Assembly (NCBI GenBank): GCA_002682825.1 | Contig: NOKP01000011.1 | Location: 558,420 to 622,419 of the forward strand | Direction of reading: 5' to 3' | Source: Neonectria sp. B-13 | Lineage: Eukaryota > Ascomycota > Sordariomycetes > Hypocreales > Nectriaceae | Length of the DNA: 64,000 nt | Part shown: positions 21,521 to 38,504 of the stretch, in pieces | How the letters are laid out: every line of letters starts with the position of its first letter | How positions within the stretch are numbered: the stretch's first letter is position 1 | Made by a program: the position numbers and the translations under genes | Notes under the pieces: generated by a model | What the model saw: the letters and a program-made list of their open reading frames with translations, nothing else | Told to the model about the DNA's origin: nothing | The model's database searches: none

Positions 21521-23172
21521 ATGAAGTTCAAAACCAACCACTCTGCGCTTCTCTTCCTCCTCCTCCCCGCCCTTGCCAATGCCGCCACCAGCTTCCCACA
21601 GGAGCCAGCGCCCGTTGTTGCACCTCTAGACAGCATCGATCCTATTGTTCCTCCCGGCGCCAAACGACATGGTGTTCCCACCAAGGACGCGCCTGTGGAT
21701 GGCAAGGATGGGAAACCTCATCTTGGCCCCTTTGTCGACACTGACGGCGTGAAGCGGACAGCCGAAACGGACCAGAAGAGTCTGCCTCCCCTTGAGGGCC
21801 GACCAGACGACCCAACCATTGTCGATGGCAAGAAGATCCCCGAGACCAACGACGGTGTCATGTTTGACAAGAACCGCGCCTATGCCGAGGAGGGTACCAC
21901 TGGACTCGAGGGTGGCATGACTGAGAAATCCAAGGCCAAAAAGGCCGAGGAGGACCGTACGGGCGAGAAGGCTGTCACTCAACCACCGCCTCCGAAGGAA
22001 CAGCCGCTTGCACCACCCGGCGACGAGAAAAAGATTAACGACATCGGCGAGAAGGAAGTCCCCAAGGCCTCCGTGAAGGATGATGACACGGGTTTCACTG
22101 GGTTGGATGTAAGAACCGGCCGTACTCCACTCTAACACAAGCTCTGGATGCTGACATCTGACTAGAAGCCGGATGACCTCCCTGAAAGGCCTGATGAGCA
22201 ATTGCCTCCCATTCCCGATTCCGTTAACAAGAACCATCTCGACCTGAACAAAGGAGGCTCATCCGCGGGCAAGGCCGCTAATGATGATGATGAGGAGGAG
22301 GGTATCATCCAACCCTTTCACTCATTCATCCTCTCCTTCACTATGATCATTTTCTCCGAAATTGGTGATAAGACCTTCCTGGTGGCCGCCCTCATGGCCA
22401 TGAAGCACGATCGGATGGTTGTCTTCACCGCCGCCGGTGGTGCTTTGGTTGTTATGACAGTCCTCTCAGCCGTGATGGGTCACGCTGTCCCTGCTCTCCT
22501 TCCCAAACGCCTAACCAGTTTCCTTGCTGCCATCCTATTCTTCGTTTTCGGAGCCAAGTTGATGCGAGAAGGTCTCCAGATGGACCCCAACGAAGGTGTC
22601 TCGGCTGAGATGCACGAAGTTGAACAAGAGCTTGCCCAGAAGGAGAAGGAGATGGGACGAAAGCGAGGTGACTCGGTCGATGCTTATACCCTCGAGATGG
22701 GACTGAACGGCAGGAGGTCAAGGACTAACAACCGATTGATCTCGCCCCCTCGGTCGCCCTCGCAATCCCCAGTTCGGGGCTCTTCCAATGGCTCGGGCGC
22801 TCTTTCGAGCTTGCTTCACGGCGCAAACAACCTGCTCTCGCTGCTTTTGAGCCCGGCCTGGGTCCAGACCTTCGTCATGACCTTCCTTGGCGAATGGGGC
22901 GATAGAAGCCAGATCGCCACCGTCGCCATGGCCGCCGGCCAGGACTACTGGTGGGTTACGCTTGGCGCCACGGTTGGGCATCTCCTCTGCACTAGCATCG
23001 CTGTCATTGGTGGTCGAGCCATTGCCGGTCGTGTCAGCCTTAGAATTGGTGAGTTCGGCTGCATTTGAATAAATTAACATGTCTTAGCTAACTTGATGTA
23101 GTCACTGTTGGTGGCGCCGCCTCTTTCCTCCTCTTTGGCTTCATTTACCTCCTTGAGGCCATATATAGCTAG
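21521..23172 (+). CDS. GDT1: GDT1-type (UPF0016/TMEM165) Golgi cation/proton antiporter
   Basis: Three exons, 21521-22108, 22166-23048 and 23102-23172, give 513 aa. A signal peptide (SALLFLLLPALANA) opens a long hydrophilic lumenal stretch (about 25-245) rich in Pro, Asp and Lys that contains the first intron. Two homologous membrane halves follow. Each carries the family signature ExGD[KR][TS]: EIGDKT at about residue 261 and EWGDRS at about 439, separated by a charged cytosolic loop with heptad-like Glu/Lys and Ser/Arg parts. Members move Ca2+ and Mn2+ into the Golgi lumen against protons and support glycosylation. The last exon gives the final membrane helix FLLFGFIYLLEAIYS. The lumenal extension makes it much longer than yeast Gdt1 (280 aa). 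Confidence 0.93.
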
Positions 23173-24577
23173 TGGGTATAAATCCACGGCTCTTCAACCA
23201 TCAAAACATGCCACAATCCAACGGACCGTGACCCCCCAGCTCTCACTGGGGTGCTTCTTTAGCCACCTTAGGCTTATCCCTTATAATCTACAACTCACGG
23301 CTGCTCGACGAAATCGGGGTCTTCATCACCCAGCAAGAACAATGCCAACCAACGGACCTATGGGAATTTGATTTTGGCGTTTTTGCTTCCTCCCTCTTCT
23401 GGACAGGATCAACACTACTGTATAATGCAACCAGTTGAGGCTTCCTCCCTGACTCCACTTCTCGCCCGTCATTCTGCAACGGACTTGTGTGCTTGAGCGC
23501 GGTGAGGTTGTATTTGGGTATTACAATAGGAGTATCATAGAAGAAGCAAAACAAGGAACCTGGGGTAGGGGAATCAGGAAAGAGAAAATATGAGAAATTA
23601 GAAAAGGATGGCTTGTTGAAGAATATACGCGACAAGGCGGAGTTTTAGGCGATGTGGTTCTACATCGGACGGGCTGCTACTGGATGGGATTAAACGAAAT
23701 CGGATGCAGTTGGCTTGTTGTATCGAATGTTGGAGGGATCAATGTATAGCATAGGCTGTGGGATACATATATCCATTGTATAACACAAAGATAGTGTCAG
23801 AGTTCATGTTCAAGTCGATTGATCAACATTAGCCATTTGCATTTTATACTCAAATGAATCGTTGAACAGCTTCACAACGATTGGAACAAATGTAAGCACA
23901 ACACAGTTTTGCTCATTTAATCTGAGAGAATCTCCCTGCCCATTCCAGATAGGTATTGCCGGCCTCCCAACTCCATTCATGCATCTGTTCAGCAAATCTC
24001 AGACCAAAAAGATTCCTCTCACCATACATCCGTATCCCAAAGGAAACCAAGCAAACAATTTCTGCTCGCACAAAACCCGCAACGGCGATAGTTCTGTGGC
24101 CGCTTTCAGTCTCCCCCACTTCCCCATTCTTCAAACATGTCCGGTTCATTAGCTCAAGTCAACCCGAGCAAGTGGGAAGCAGACGTAAAAGATCCGTAAG
24201 CAAGAAGCCGCGAGCAAAAGGCCCTGATCAAAGAAGGATCGCAATGGGCAAAAAAGGTAGATAAACACAGAAAGTGAAAGAAAACCCCAAGAACAGAGGG
24301 TCTCAAAACATTACAAGAGCAAGTACATCAAAGGTACATATGTGGTATCCGACACGGTTTGCTTCGTACTCCATAGATTCCAACATGCGTTGCATGGGGT
24401 CGTCGTCGACAAGGTTCCGTCCAACAGGTTGATATAATTTCCTTCCAAATAGTTATATGCTGTGCTTCCATGAAATGTTTCCCTCCATCCTCAGATTTTC
24501 GTATCGTCTCCCTAGTCGTTGTTTCGTTAAGACCTGCGGATGCGGTCGGGTATAAGCCTCAAAATGAGCGCTCATCA
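23173..24577. other. Convergent spacer, 3'UTRs
   Basis: A 1.4-kb gap between convergent stops of GDT1 and the disordered protein gene. It holds probable 3'UTRs; no supportable gene. Confidence 0.4.
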
Positions 24578-27337
24578 CTAGTCCTCGTCCTCTTCGTCAA
24601 TAGGGGCTGGTGTCCGCCGCTCGGTCCGCCTTTTGGGTCGCCGGTGTCTCGAGCTGCTGATGTTGCTGGCTGAATCATCCGGCATGATGTCTCCTTCATC
24701 GTATGCCCACTCACTGTCGCTTCCCTCGTTTTCACTTCCCATTGCCCACGCTGGCCGTTCGTAGCCAGAGCCTTGCGAATTGCCTGAGCTGGGACCAGGG
24801 AGGACATCAATGCGGCGGCGATTTTGGAGGTTCTGCATCAGGCCAACACCACGCTGGCGGAGAGCCGTCCGAACCGTCTCTGCCCTGAGATGAAGCTTCT
24901 CAAAGGCATCCTCTAGGCACTCCATTCCCTTGTAGATCTCTCGCTCAATCTCCGCAAGGGCTGCCATCTCCATCTCCTCGTCGTTCGAGACTGCTTGACG
25001 ACCGGGTGCCGCTGAGGACTGAATGCTCACAAATGACGCCGGGGTAGCGCCCCGCGAGTACACGGAGAAGGGTGTTGTGTTTCTCGATCCAAATCCAGAC
25101 GGTCCTCGAGGTCCTGGGCTCATGGTTCGTGTATGGTAATAGCCGCTGGCTGGGGTGGCCCCCCTAGACTCCATACCTAAGGGAACATCCTCGTCTGCAC
25201 CTGACCAAAGGAAGCCATCAAACCGACCGGATATCAAAATCTCCCATTCGGAATTGTTGATGTTAGACAGAGTGACAAGCAAATCGTGGGTATGGGGGTT
25301 TTTGATGAGATACATGGCGGACTCGGCGTCGCGAGGGACCTGTGGTAACCGGTAAAGTCGTTGCAGGGATAGTCCTGTCTTGATGAGGAAGTCGTTTCGT
25401 GGTCTGTGGACTGGCGTCGGGGCACGGCTTCCGGGCCGTACCTCTCTTGAGCCACTTATCAGGGAACTGAAATATGGGCGATCCTCGACGTCAAGGCTAG
25501 TCAGAATAGCAAATGTTAAAGTCTCATCGTCCACGTCCTGAGGTGGCGGAACAGGCGTCTCTGCAGTAGTTGACAGCCACCGATCGACGGCAGATCGCAC
25601 CTTTTTCGTTTGGCGGAGGTAGTGCTCTCTAAACTCTTCCGCGATATCGGGGTCCAGCTTGACAGGAGATGCAGGGCGCGCAGGAGTCTCAGCAGAGATT
25701 TCGGCGGCCTTGGTGCTGAGCTCAGCGAGATCGAATGGGGGCCACTGGGGAAGCTCAATTCGGCCGCTAACCCACTCCAGAACGTCTCCCCAAGTTAGGC
25801 CTTGATGGATTTCATGGGCTGTCTCACACATGACACAAGAGCAGCCATTCGGGGGCAGGTCGCGGGAGAAGACGTTCTCGAGCCGGTCAAGAAGTCTCCT
25901 TGCGACGGAGCGATGACCAGTAGCGACGGCAATTGAGCCCTGCTTTCCGAGGACGGTGTTGTACTGGTCGAGGAGATTGAAGAAGGGAGCAAACAGGGTG
26001 TCTGCTCCAGCAAGGGGTGGGTTGGATGGGCGTGTGCCGTTTTGTCGTGGGAGAACTGCTAAGAAGTTCTTTGGCGCAGGGTATGAGAGGCCGCCATTCT
26101 GCAGCAGGTAGTCCACGCGTGGGATATCGGCGGTGCTGAGAGCAGGCGGAGGAGGAGGTGGAGGCGGAGGAGGCAGACCGATGAAACCAGAGGCAGGCGT
26201 TGCTGTTTTCGAGTGTAAATTCGAATCGACGTCGTCAACATCGATGACTGAAGGCGTCTCGGGTTTGTCGTTGGGGTAGAGGTTGGATGGGGGAAACTGT
26301 GGTGCCTGGGTTGGCGTTTTGGGCGACGAGCCCTGTACACTTGAGGGTGAAGACTCGACCTCATCCGGCTCGAGCCTCCTGTGACTTCGGGTCGACGATG
26401 TTCGCTTGACACGGGATGAGCTGGAGGCTCTGGAATCAGAGCGGAGCTTCTCGTGGGACTTTATGGCTGGAGATTTGACGTAGGTTGCCTGGCTTGATGA
26501 AAGGGATCTGCGGCTGACTCCAGAGCGGTCTTCGGTGCGGGACGCAGATCGGGAGAGATTTGAGGTTCTCGACTTTGGTCGATTTAACCCTTCGCCGTTG
26601 AAAACCTCCCCTTTGTGTGCATCTTCCTGTTTGGTTTCTTTTGCTGAGGCCGCTTCTTTTAGGACATCCTCGACCGGTATCTCTAACCTTGGAGTCCCCA
26701 CCCTTTGAGCTTCCGCCTTTGGTGTCTCCTTCCCATCACCCGGAACCTCCCCGGGTGTCTTCTCGGCTCCCTTTTTATCGGCATCGAGATCCGTCTCAGG
26801 CGGACTGGGTGGCCGATCGGCTGTCCCATTTGCAGGGGATGGTTTGCGGGTTACATCCTCACCACCGGGGCCGCCTGTTCCAACGTCGGTGGTATCAGGG
26901 GTCAAAGGATTGTGTTGGGGTACGGCGAGGGATTCGCGGCTCTGGACGGCCTCCTTGCTGTGGGCCTTGCTGAAGCTCGGGTATGGCATGGAGATGCGGG
27001 AGGAGAGAAGGGACGTGGCAGCCATGGAAGCGGTTCTGGTTATGTCGGTCCTAGTCATGTCGGACGCTGTGAGGTCGCTCGTTGAAGCCGCCCGCGTACG
27101 ACGGTGGCGGTCCTCTCTGTCTTTGTCGTCGCGCTTGCGGTGATGACGGCGGCTCGAGGTTTCGCTGCCCTCGCTCAGTTTGCTCTTGGAGGAACGAGAT
27201 GATCGGTGGGGACGGCGCTCGCCATCTCGGTCTCGGTCGCGATCCTTGCGGTCTTTGCGTTCAGACTTGGTTCGTCGGGTGGTTTCGCGCGGCGGCCGGT
27301 CGTCGGGGACCTCGACGTCACGGTCCTTGGTGGACAT
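24578..27337 (-). CDS. Large disordered proline/charge-rich conserved fungal protein
   Basis: A single exon of 919 aa. The true start is the ATG at 27337 (MSTKDRDVEVPDDRPPRE); upstream codons lack a better one. Residues 1-80 are RS/KDR-rich (RKDRKDRDRDRDGERRPHR). Long Ser/Pro/Thr/Glu-rich disorder continues to about 420, where ten prolines (GLPPPPPPPPPPA) precede a more ordered block: VDYLLQNGGLSYPAPK, FFNLLDQYNTVLGKQGS, LPPNGCSCVMCETAHEIHQ and LTWGDVLEWVSGR. The block reads like a polyproline-linked ordered domain with a CxCxxC cluster that might bind metal. Later parts have GATPAS repeats and a helix EIEREIYKGMECLEDAF. I do not recognise a characterised family. The polyproline could recruit profilin, WW or SH3 partners (inference). 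Confidence 0.8.
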   Translation of the reverse strand: MSTKDRDVEVPDDRPPRETTRRTKSERKDRKDRDRDRDGERRPHRSSRSSKSKLSEGSETSSRRHHRKRDDKDREDRHRRTRAASTSDLTASDMTRTDITRTASMAATSLLSSRISMPYPSFSKAHSKEAVQSRESLAVPQHNPLTPDTTDVGTGGPGGEDVTRKPSPANGTADRPPSPPETDLDADKKGAEKTPGEVPGDGKETPKAEAQRVGTPRLEIPVEDVLKEAASAKETKQEDAHKGEVFNGEGLNRPKSRTSNLSRSASRTEDRSGVSRRSLSSSQATYVKSPAIKSHEKLRSDSRASSSSRVKRTSSTRSHRRLEPDEVESSPSSVQGSSPKTPTQAPQFPPSNLYPNDKPETPSVIDVDDVDSNLHSKTATPASGFIGLPPPPPPPPPPALSTADIPRVDYLLQNGGLSYPAPKNFLAVLPRQNGTRPSNPPLAGADTLFAPFFNLLDQYNTVLGKQGSIAVATGHRSVARRLLDRLENVFSRDLPPNGCSCVMCETAHEIHQGLTWGDVLEWVSGRIELPQWPPFDLAELSTKAAEISAETPARPASPVKLDPDIAEEFREHYLRQTKKVRSAVDRWLSTTAETPVPPPQDVDDETLTFAILTSLDVEDRPYFSSLISGSREVRPGSRAPTPVHRPRNDFLIKTGLSLQRLYRLPQVPRDAESAMYLIKNPHTHDLLVTLSNINNSEWEILISGRFDGFLWSGADEDVPLGMESRGATPASGYYHTRTMSPGPRGPSGFGSRNTTPFSVYSRGATPASFVSIQSSAAPGRQAVSNDEEMEMAALAEIEREIYKGMECLEDAFEKLHLRAETVRTALRQRGVGLMQNLQNRRRIDVLPGPSSGNSQGSGYERPAWAMGSENEGSDSEWAYDEGDIMPDDSASNISSSRHRRPKRRTERRTPAPIDEEDED

Positions 27338-29698
27338 GGTGGACCATGGAGAGAGGAAAAGTAGTCGGAAGTCGGTTTGTCGTCGATGAGCGGTGGAGGC
27401 GATTTGAGAGAAGTGGAGAGAGGCAAGATGTACGGAAGAGATTCTGTTGCGAAAGAAGGCGAAGGAAAGAAAGAGGTAATAGTAATGATGAGGTGAGGGC
27501 AAAGTTAGGACGAAAAGGCGAGGTGAGGTGAGGTGAGGGGATAGTTAGGTTAGGTAGGTAGGTAGGTTGCAGGTACGGTAAACGGGAAGGAGCGTCCCGA
27601 CTCGGACTGATGAGGCTTGAGCTTTCTGCCTCCTTGAGTCCTTCGCTAGTAGCCAGTCGGCTGCCTGTCACCAGGGCTGGGCCGCTGATCGGGCCAGGCC
27701 TTCAGGCACTTAAATGGTACCCGGGGACCACCTGGAAACAGGAGGGGACCCAGTAAAAAGGCGCGCCCGGCTCAGGCTATTCTGTGGCTGCTAGCTCCCC
27801 AGCCAGCGGAATAAAAATGGGCGAAAATGAAAATGGGAATGGGACAGGGCAAGGGACGGGGCACGATGGCTGCGGGGCCCGTGCTGAAGCCAGGAGATGC
27901 AGATGGCAGAAGATGGTGAGTGAATGAAGGAAAGATTGATTCCGTTCGTGATTGAAAGCTGCAAAGATGGCGATGACGACGCCGCCCGATGATGAAGATT
28001 GTGAGTGCGGGAAGTGCAATGACTGGGTTCCAGCTTTGTCGTCATGAGGTGGCCACGCCACACCCACCATCGCATCCCCCCATCCCTTCACCCATCCATC
28101 CCTCCATCTTCGAGACACAGCCCAAAGCACGTCTAACGCACCACCACGCGTGCAGTGGTGCAGTGCAGTGCAATGCAGTGCAGTGTGCGCGAGAGTCTCC
28201 GTACCTGTAGAACGGAGCAGAGCAGCGCGACAGAGGTCCCTTGTGGAGCACTGAAGACCTTCACTGCGCCTGTCGCAGGGCCACGACTACAGGGGCCTGC
28301 GCCGCAGGGTTTACATGCGAGGTCGGCCAATTAGGAGCCGGCCCTGGCACGAGTCGGGCTTTGCCAGTGGAGAGGAGACCGTTGGTGTGGTGTGAGACCC
28401 TTGAGCGCTCTGTGTCCAACCAGCCAACCAGCCGACCTGCTAGCCGCCAGCCTGTGGGAACGTCCAGCAGTCAGACAATCAAGTACTGCACGAAGTAGGT
28501 AGGCACTTTAGCAGTCGACCAGCGTGGATGAGGGCATCCATGGGCACACGCGGGATGGGAAGGATGGGATCGATACACAGCCCGCCACTTGTGCTTCTCA
28601 CCGTGTATCTTCTCGTATTGCCTGAACCGAGTCGAACCACGAAGAAACACCTAGACCACCTTCTCACACCGACAATGCCATGAATACCTAATCACACATG
28701 GCATCAATGGGCATGACATTCATCCATTTAGTAGGTATAGACTAATAAGGTACACGGCCTATTTCTTACATCACCTCAGAACCAAGCAACAACCCTTCAC
28801 ATGGGATCCCAGACACTAGTTGCAGCCTTAAACGCGCAGAGCACTGCGGCTCCACGACACAGCACATGCCACGCATGCAATCCTCTCAAGGCCTTCTCTC
28901 GTCTGCCATCATCTTCCACAGTTCCCAAGTGCCGCCGTTGGCGGTGGGTGGATGCCCAACTCGCTCCACTTCTCTGCTCTCTCCTCCATCAATGTCACGT
29001 TCACATGCACGAGCGAGTCACTCCCGTCCATCCCAAACCCCAGACGCAGGTCGGGCCTAGATATTTCCGAGTCGGTACCTATCTTTGCCGTATAATTACT
29101 GCAGGTAAGTGGGCATTGAATAGAAGATACGGAAGGTCAATTTAGGTGTTCGGGCAACGGGCCAAGGTTAAGCGCGCCGCCGCGGTTCCGTCCCTCACCA
29201 CACCTACCGTTGTTTGGGGGCCGGGCGATCTTGCAGCGTGATATGCTTCGTCGACGCAGGTGTAGAGGGCTGTTGATCCCTAAAAACTGCCTACTCATGG
29301 AAAACTTCTCAAAATATGTAGCCGTTTCTTTGTTCTTGAATATCTCTTTGAAGTCTTGTCTGACATATCTATCTCGGTCTGATTTCTATCAGAATCCTTC
29401 TCTTTCATCCCGGCTCAGCAAACATACAGAAGCCGCTGTTCTAAACCACGCGCTGCTATGGACAAACCCAGTCCATCCCTTGAATGCAACATGTACATTC
29501 GGCAAATATTCGCCCAAATTCTTTTCGCCTTCTTTCATAAACGCCAATATGTGCATCACCTTCTGCCGCAGAATACAAGTTCCGCCATAGCCGTCTCGTG
29601 ATTTGGTCGTTGTCAATCAAGCAAGTGTCCCATTTTGAAACCGACTCCAAACTCGAGTCGGGCTATGATTTCCCCGCATTTGGTCTTGCACGATTTGC
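27338..29698. other. Long gene-poor spacer with simple repeats
   Basis: A 2.3-kb gap. It has GAGGT and TAGG short runs (27518-27568) and a GTGCA-type pentamer run (28150-28188). GC-rich ORFs on both strands have no features. The left end is the promoter and 5'UTR of the disordered protein gene. Confidence 0.4.
28150..28188. repeat. GTGCA pentamer-like microsatellite
   Basis: The sequence repeats GTGCA with small interruptions over about 39 bases. Confidence 0.7.
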
Positions 29699-35239
<5,541 letters not shown>

Positions 35240-36553
35240 TTAGAAGAGCGCAGTCCCGGTGCCGAGCAGGCCCAATAGGGCATCTACCCCGTCGGCATCA
35301 ACGTATCGGTCTCGATTCTTGGATCGACCCAACAAGTGTCTGGGCATACTGCCAAAGACAGCGGTAATTTGAGCCCGGTGAGCCTCGGGTGTATACTGGC
35401 CATTTGAGGTCCATTCGCCGTCGAAAGAAGCCGCCCTTCGGCAAGTTCCCAGATCTGCCCCGAAAAAGTCATTATGCCACACGGCTGAGGTGTTGCAGGA
35501 AGGAGGCCTTCCTATGAGTAGGCCCAGATTCCACATATCCATCCACCTCATAGTCCCAGTCCGCCCCGAGTTTCACCTTGGGTGCTCTCAACATCTGGGG
35601 CTGGATCCACTCTGTCAAGTGCTTGTCGACCCAGCTCATTACCACTCACTTATTAGATTTGCGCGACTCTGCCTCGCTGAACGGCTCACCAGTTCCAAAA
35701 TCCGATAGCCTAACGGAGAGATCGGTCGAACATACTATATCCTTCCGGTGGAGGAGACTTGTGTGGATTCGATCAAGAAAGTCGTTGGGAGGGTTTAAAA
35801 ACGAGCCATCTCGTTGAAACGCTTCAGATGCTGCTTGCTAGAACATCTTATTAATGGCCGGAGTCTCGAAAATGATATTTTGGGGCTTGATGTCTGCAGC
35901 TACTGCCAGAGGCAGGCAACCGAGACAGAGATTGGCGCGCTGTCGCCCCTAAGACCACAGATATGACTCCACATGCATAGTGCAGATACACAAGAGCAAG
36001 CAGGAGTTGCTTTGAAATGTCTCTTATGATGGGTAGAGGAATCCTCAATTTTGGGGAAAAGGCGCCTCAACTTTGACATGTTCAGGCCCATAGCTTTAAA
36101 GACAAGGCAGACATGATTACCGTTGGGGCTAAGGTGTTCGAATTTGTTAAGTAGACCGAGAACATGGCACGCGCCGGGCTTGCAAATGTCCTGGTTCCTT
36201 ATGAGCCTGAATATATCCAACTCAAAAGTGTTGTTTCCTTTGCCCGAAAGAGTCGGCTGTGGAATTTTGAGTGCAATGTGTCGTTTCGATCTGGAGATTG
36301 CCTCAGAAAAAATTGTCTTTGCTAGCTCTTTAAGGACTGACTCGAGGTCAAATGCAAGCCAGACAGTAGAGTAAGAGTTGTACCCAAGCTTGCTGACGAT
36401 TCTGTATTTGTCGAGAGTAAACAAGTCTCCGATTCTCACAGGATGGGAGCCTCCGATGCAATACGGGTAATACTTTACTCGGAAATATGGGTCGAAGGAT
36501 GTCGGTGCTTGGAGGAGCGGTTGAATAGACTTCAAGCGAAGGCGAATCAACAT
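35240..36553 (-). pseudogene. SRPK-like serine/threonine kinase pseudogene
   Basis: On the minus strand the N-lobe is clear: YYPYCIGGSHPVRIGDLF then YRIVSKLGYNSYSTVWLAFD, the SRPK opening, and HIALKI with the ATP lysine. The frame then breaks near 36040. The next frame continues PLPIIRDISKQLLLALVYLH and YACGVI. After a further disturbance ADIKPQNIIFET appears (the His and Thr of the usual HTDIKP are missing), then a stop (TAG) after INKMF, then LSVRLSDFGTGEP (DFG motif), then YEVD|MWNLGLL with a one-base insertion. At least two frameshifts, one stop and a disturbed catalytic loop make this a dead copy. Such SRPK-like kinases are expanded in many Sordariomycetes. Confidence 0.8.
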
Positions 36554-38504
36554 CCTTCGCTTGCGCCCTGTAGGTTATGAGTTTAAAGAATACAAGGTTT
36601 GGCCGGTCGGTTGGGGAAGATGCCGCCTGCGGAGAATGATACGCTGTTTGAGGCTGTTGAAGTTTGCTAAGCGGGTCAAGTCCAGCAGCACCAACGCCAA
36701 GCACACCCACCCAATTGCTGCAGAATTACCTGCGAAGTCCTTCGTACAGCGCCTGGGGGGGCAGAGTCAGTCAAACACAATGACTGCCAGGTGGAGGCCT
36801 ATTTCCAGCCACTGATCCTGTCCGTTCGTATTCATCGTCCGACTGCATACGTCTCGGAGGATGACTGGCTGACCTCGACGGCGAGTGGGTTGAGTAAAAG
36901 AAACCATCGTCTTTCCTCAAAGACACGCAACCACGCCCACTGATTCCTCTCACGACGTCGAAAGGGCCATCAGTCCGTTATTAACGGCTCATTCTACTAA
37001 AATATCTCGTGCGCCGATCGATCCCCAATCGGAGGGGTTGCCAACGGGCTGCCGCTGCCGGGCTGCCCGAGCGATTAGGTAGGTTGGTGGTGGGTAGGCC
37101 TGCACGTGGCGATGTGTTTAAACGCGGAACTGGAGTGGTGGAAATCAGGAAACCAAGAAACCAGAAATCCCCCGCCTCTTGGGTGCATCGCAAGCGCAAG
37201 CCAATGGCCAAGCGGCGGCCCCCATCCCAAACAATCTCGATGACGCTGTCGGTTGAGTCTGCTGGTCTGTCGTCCGACACCGACTGAAAAACTTGGAACA
37301 GTGTGGTTGAAGCATCTCTTGCTCGCTGTCTGCGAAGTACTTTATAATCCTAGACATAGACAAGGGGAAAACACAGCAACACAACGGACTGTCAGAGAAT
37401 TGAACTTTTGTTCGCCAGATGACAGATGTTAGACTTTTGCAGATAATGGAAAGCATTGCGTGCTAACGAAATACAGCCATTTCTTTTTCATGACTTGCAA
37501 TTTGTTGGCGGGCTCTAGCTAACACTCGCGCGGTGGCCCCAAGGCCAGCGAATAGAAAGCCGGTCCGAAGGCGGAAGGTGCGCTGGACAGGGTTCACTGG
37601 TGGCACCACAGCGCATCCAGCAGGGCCATCCAGAGCCCAGATTGCTAGAGCGAGCCATGCTTTTGTACTTCGGGGGGCCTTATCCGCTGGCAGCTCTCCA
37701 TTTGATTGCGTTCTTTGATGAGGTCCGCATCCACATCCGTATTCATCCCAGTCACTAACCATGCTAGTCTGCTATTTCCCAGTTGCCAGGCAAGGTTCCC
37801 TTTCACCATTGACATCGCCGTCGCCGTCGCCGTCGCCGCCGCCATCATCGAAGGTATCGCATCTTACCTCTGCGTAACTGTGCCATCGCTTCAGAGGATA
37901 CTCACTGCTGGAGCTCCTTTGCCTGGGCCCGTTTGCTTTCCTTCTTCGGGGGCTTTCTTACAGCCACATGCGCCTGCCAATCACCAACCTTAAAATAAAT
38001 TCAGGGGACCGCCGATCTTCTCGGTGGCTGCCCTCCCGCTACGCCACCAACCAGCCGGCGTCTCCTCGCACGTACTTCGTACGTCAGGAACGAATGGTTC
38101 TAGCTGTGCAAGCTCCGATAACCTTACACACCTGGCTTTTCTCTCCTCGCATCTTCGCCCTTTCCAACTTTGACTCCTCGACCGTTCCCACCGTTGGCGA
38201 CACGCTCGCCCGATTGCCTCCTTTTAGGGCACCGTCTATCGCCGCCCTTTGACGCTCCACCCGCGTCTGCGACACTCGACCCGAGACATCCAGAATCCCT
38301 GAAACCTCGTTCCGATCTCCATGTGTGCAGTGGCCGTTTCACGAAAGCCCGATTCTACGACCCGATTCTTCGCCGCTGCCGTGAACTGCAGATAACACCC
38401 TGCCGGACAAACCGGTCTTGCGCCCGAAAGACACCACATACCGTCCTGGGCGGGAACGCCCGCTATCCCGATCTATCCGGCCCTCCGTCGTCAACCCATT
38501 CACC
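36554..38504. other. Gene-poor region and FLC-like gene promoter
   Basis: About 2 kb without supportable genes. A short palindrome CCGTTATTAACGG lies at 36975-36987. The last 500 bases are CT-rich and form a likely long 5'UTR for the FLC-like gene. Confidence 0.4.

Noticed and set aside
29210..29590. 126-codon plus ORF upstream of the MET3 3' end
   Set aside because: Composition is not coding-like, there is no domain, and it probably lies in MET3 3' flank.
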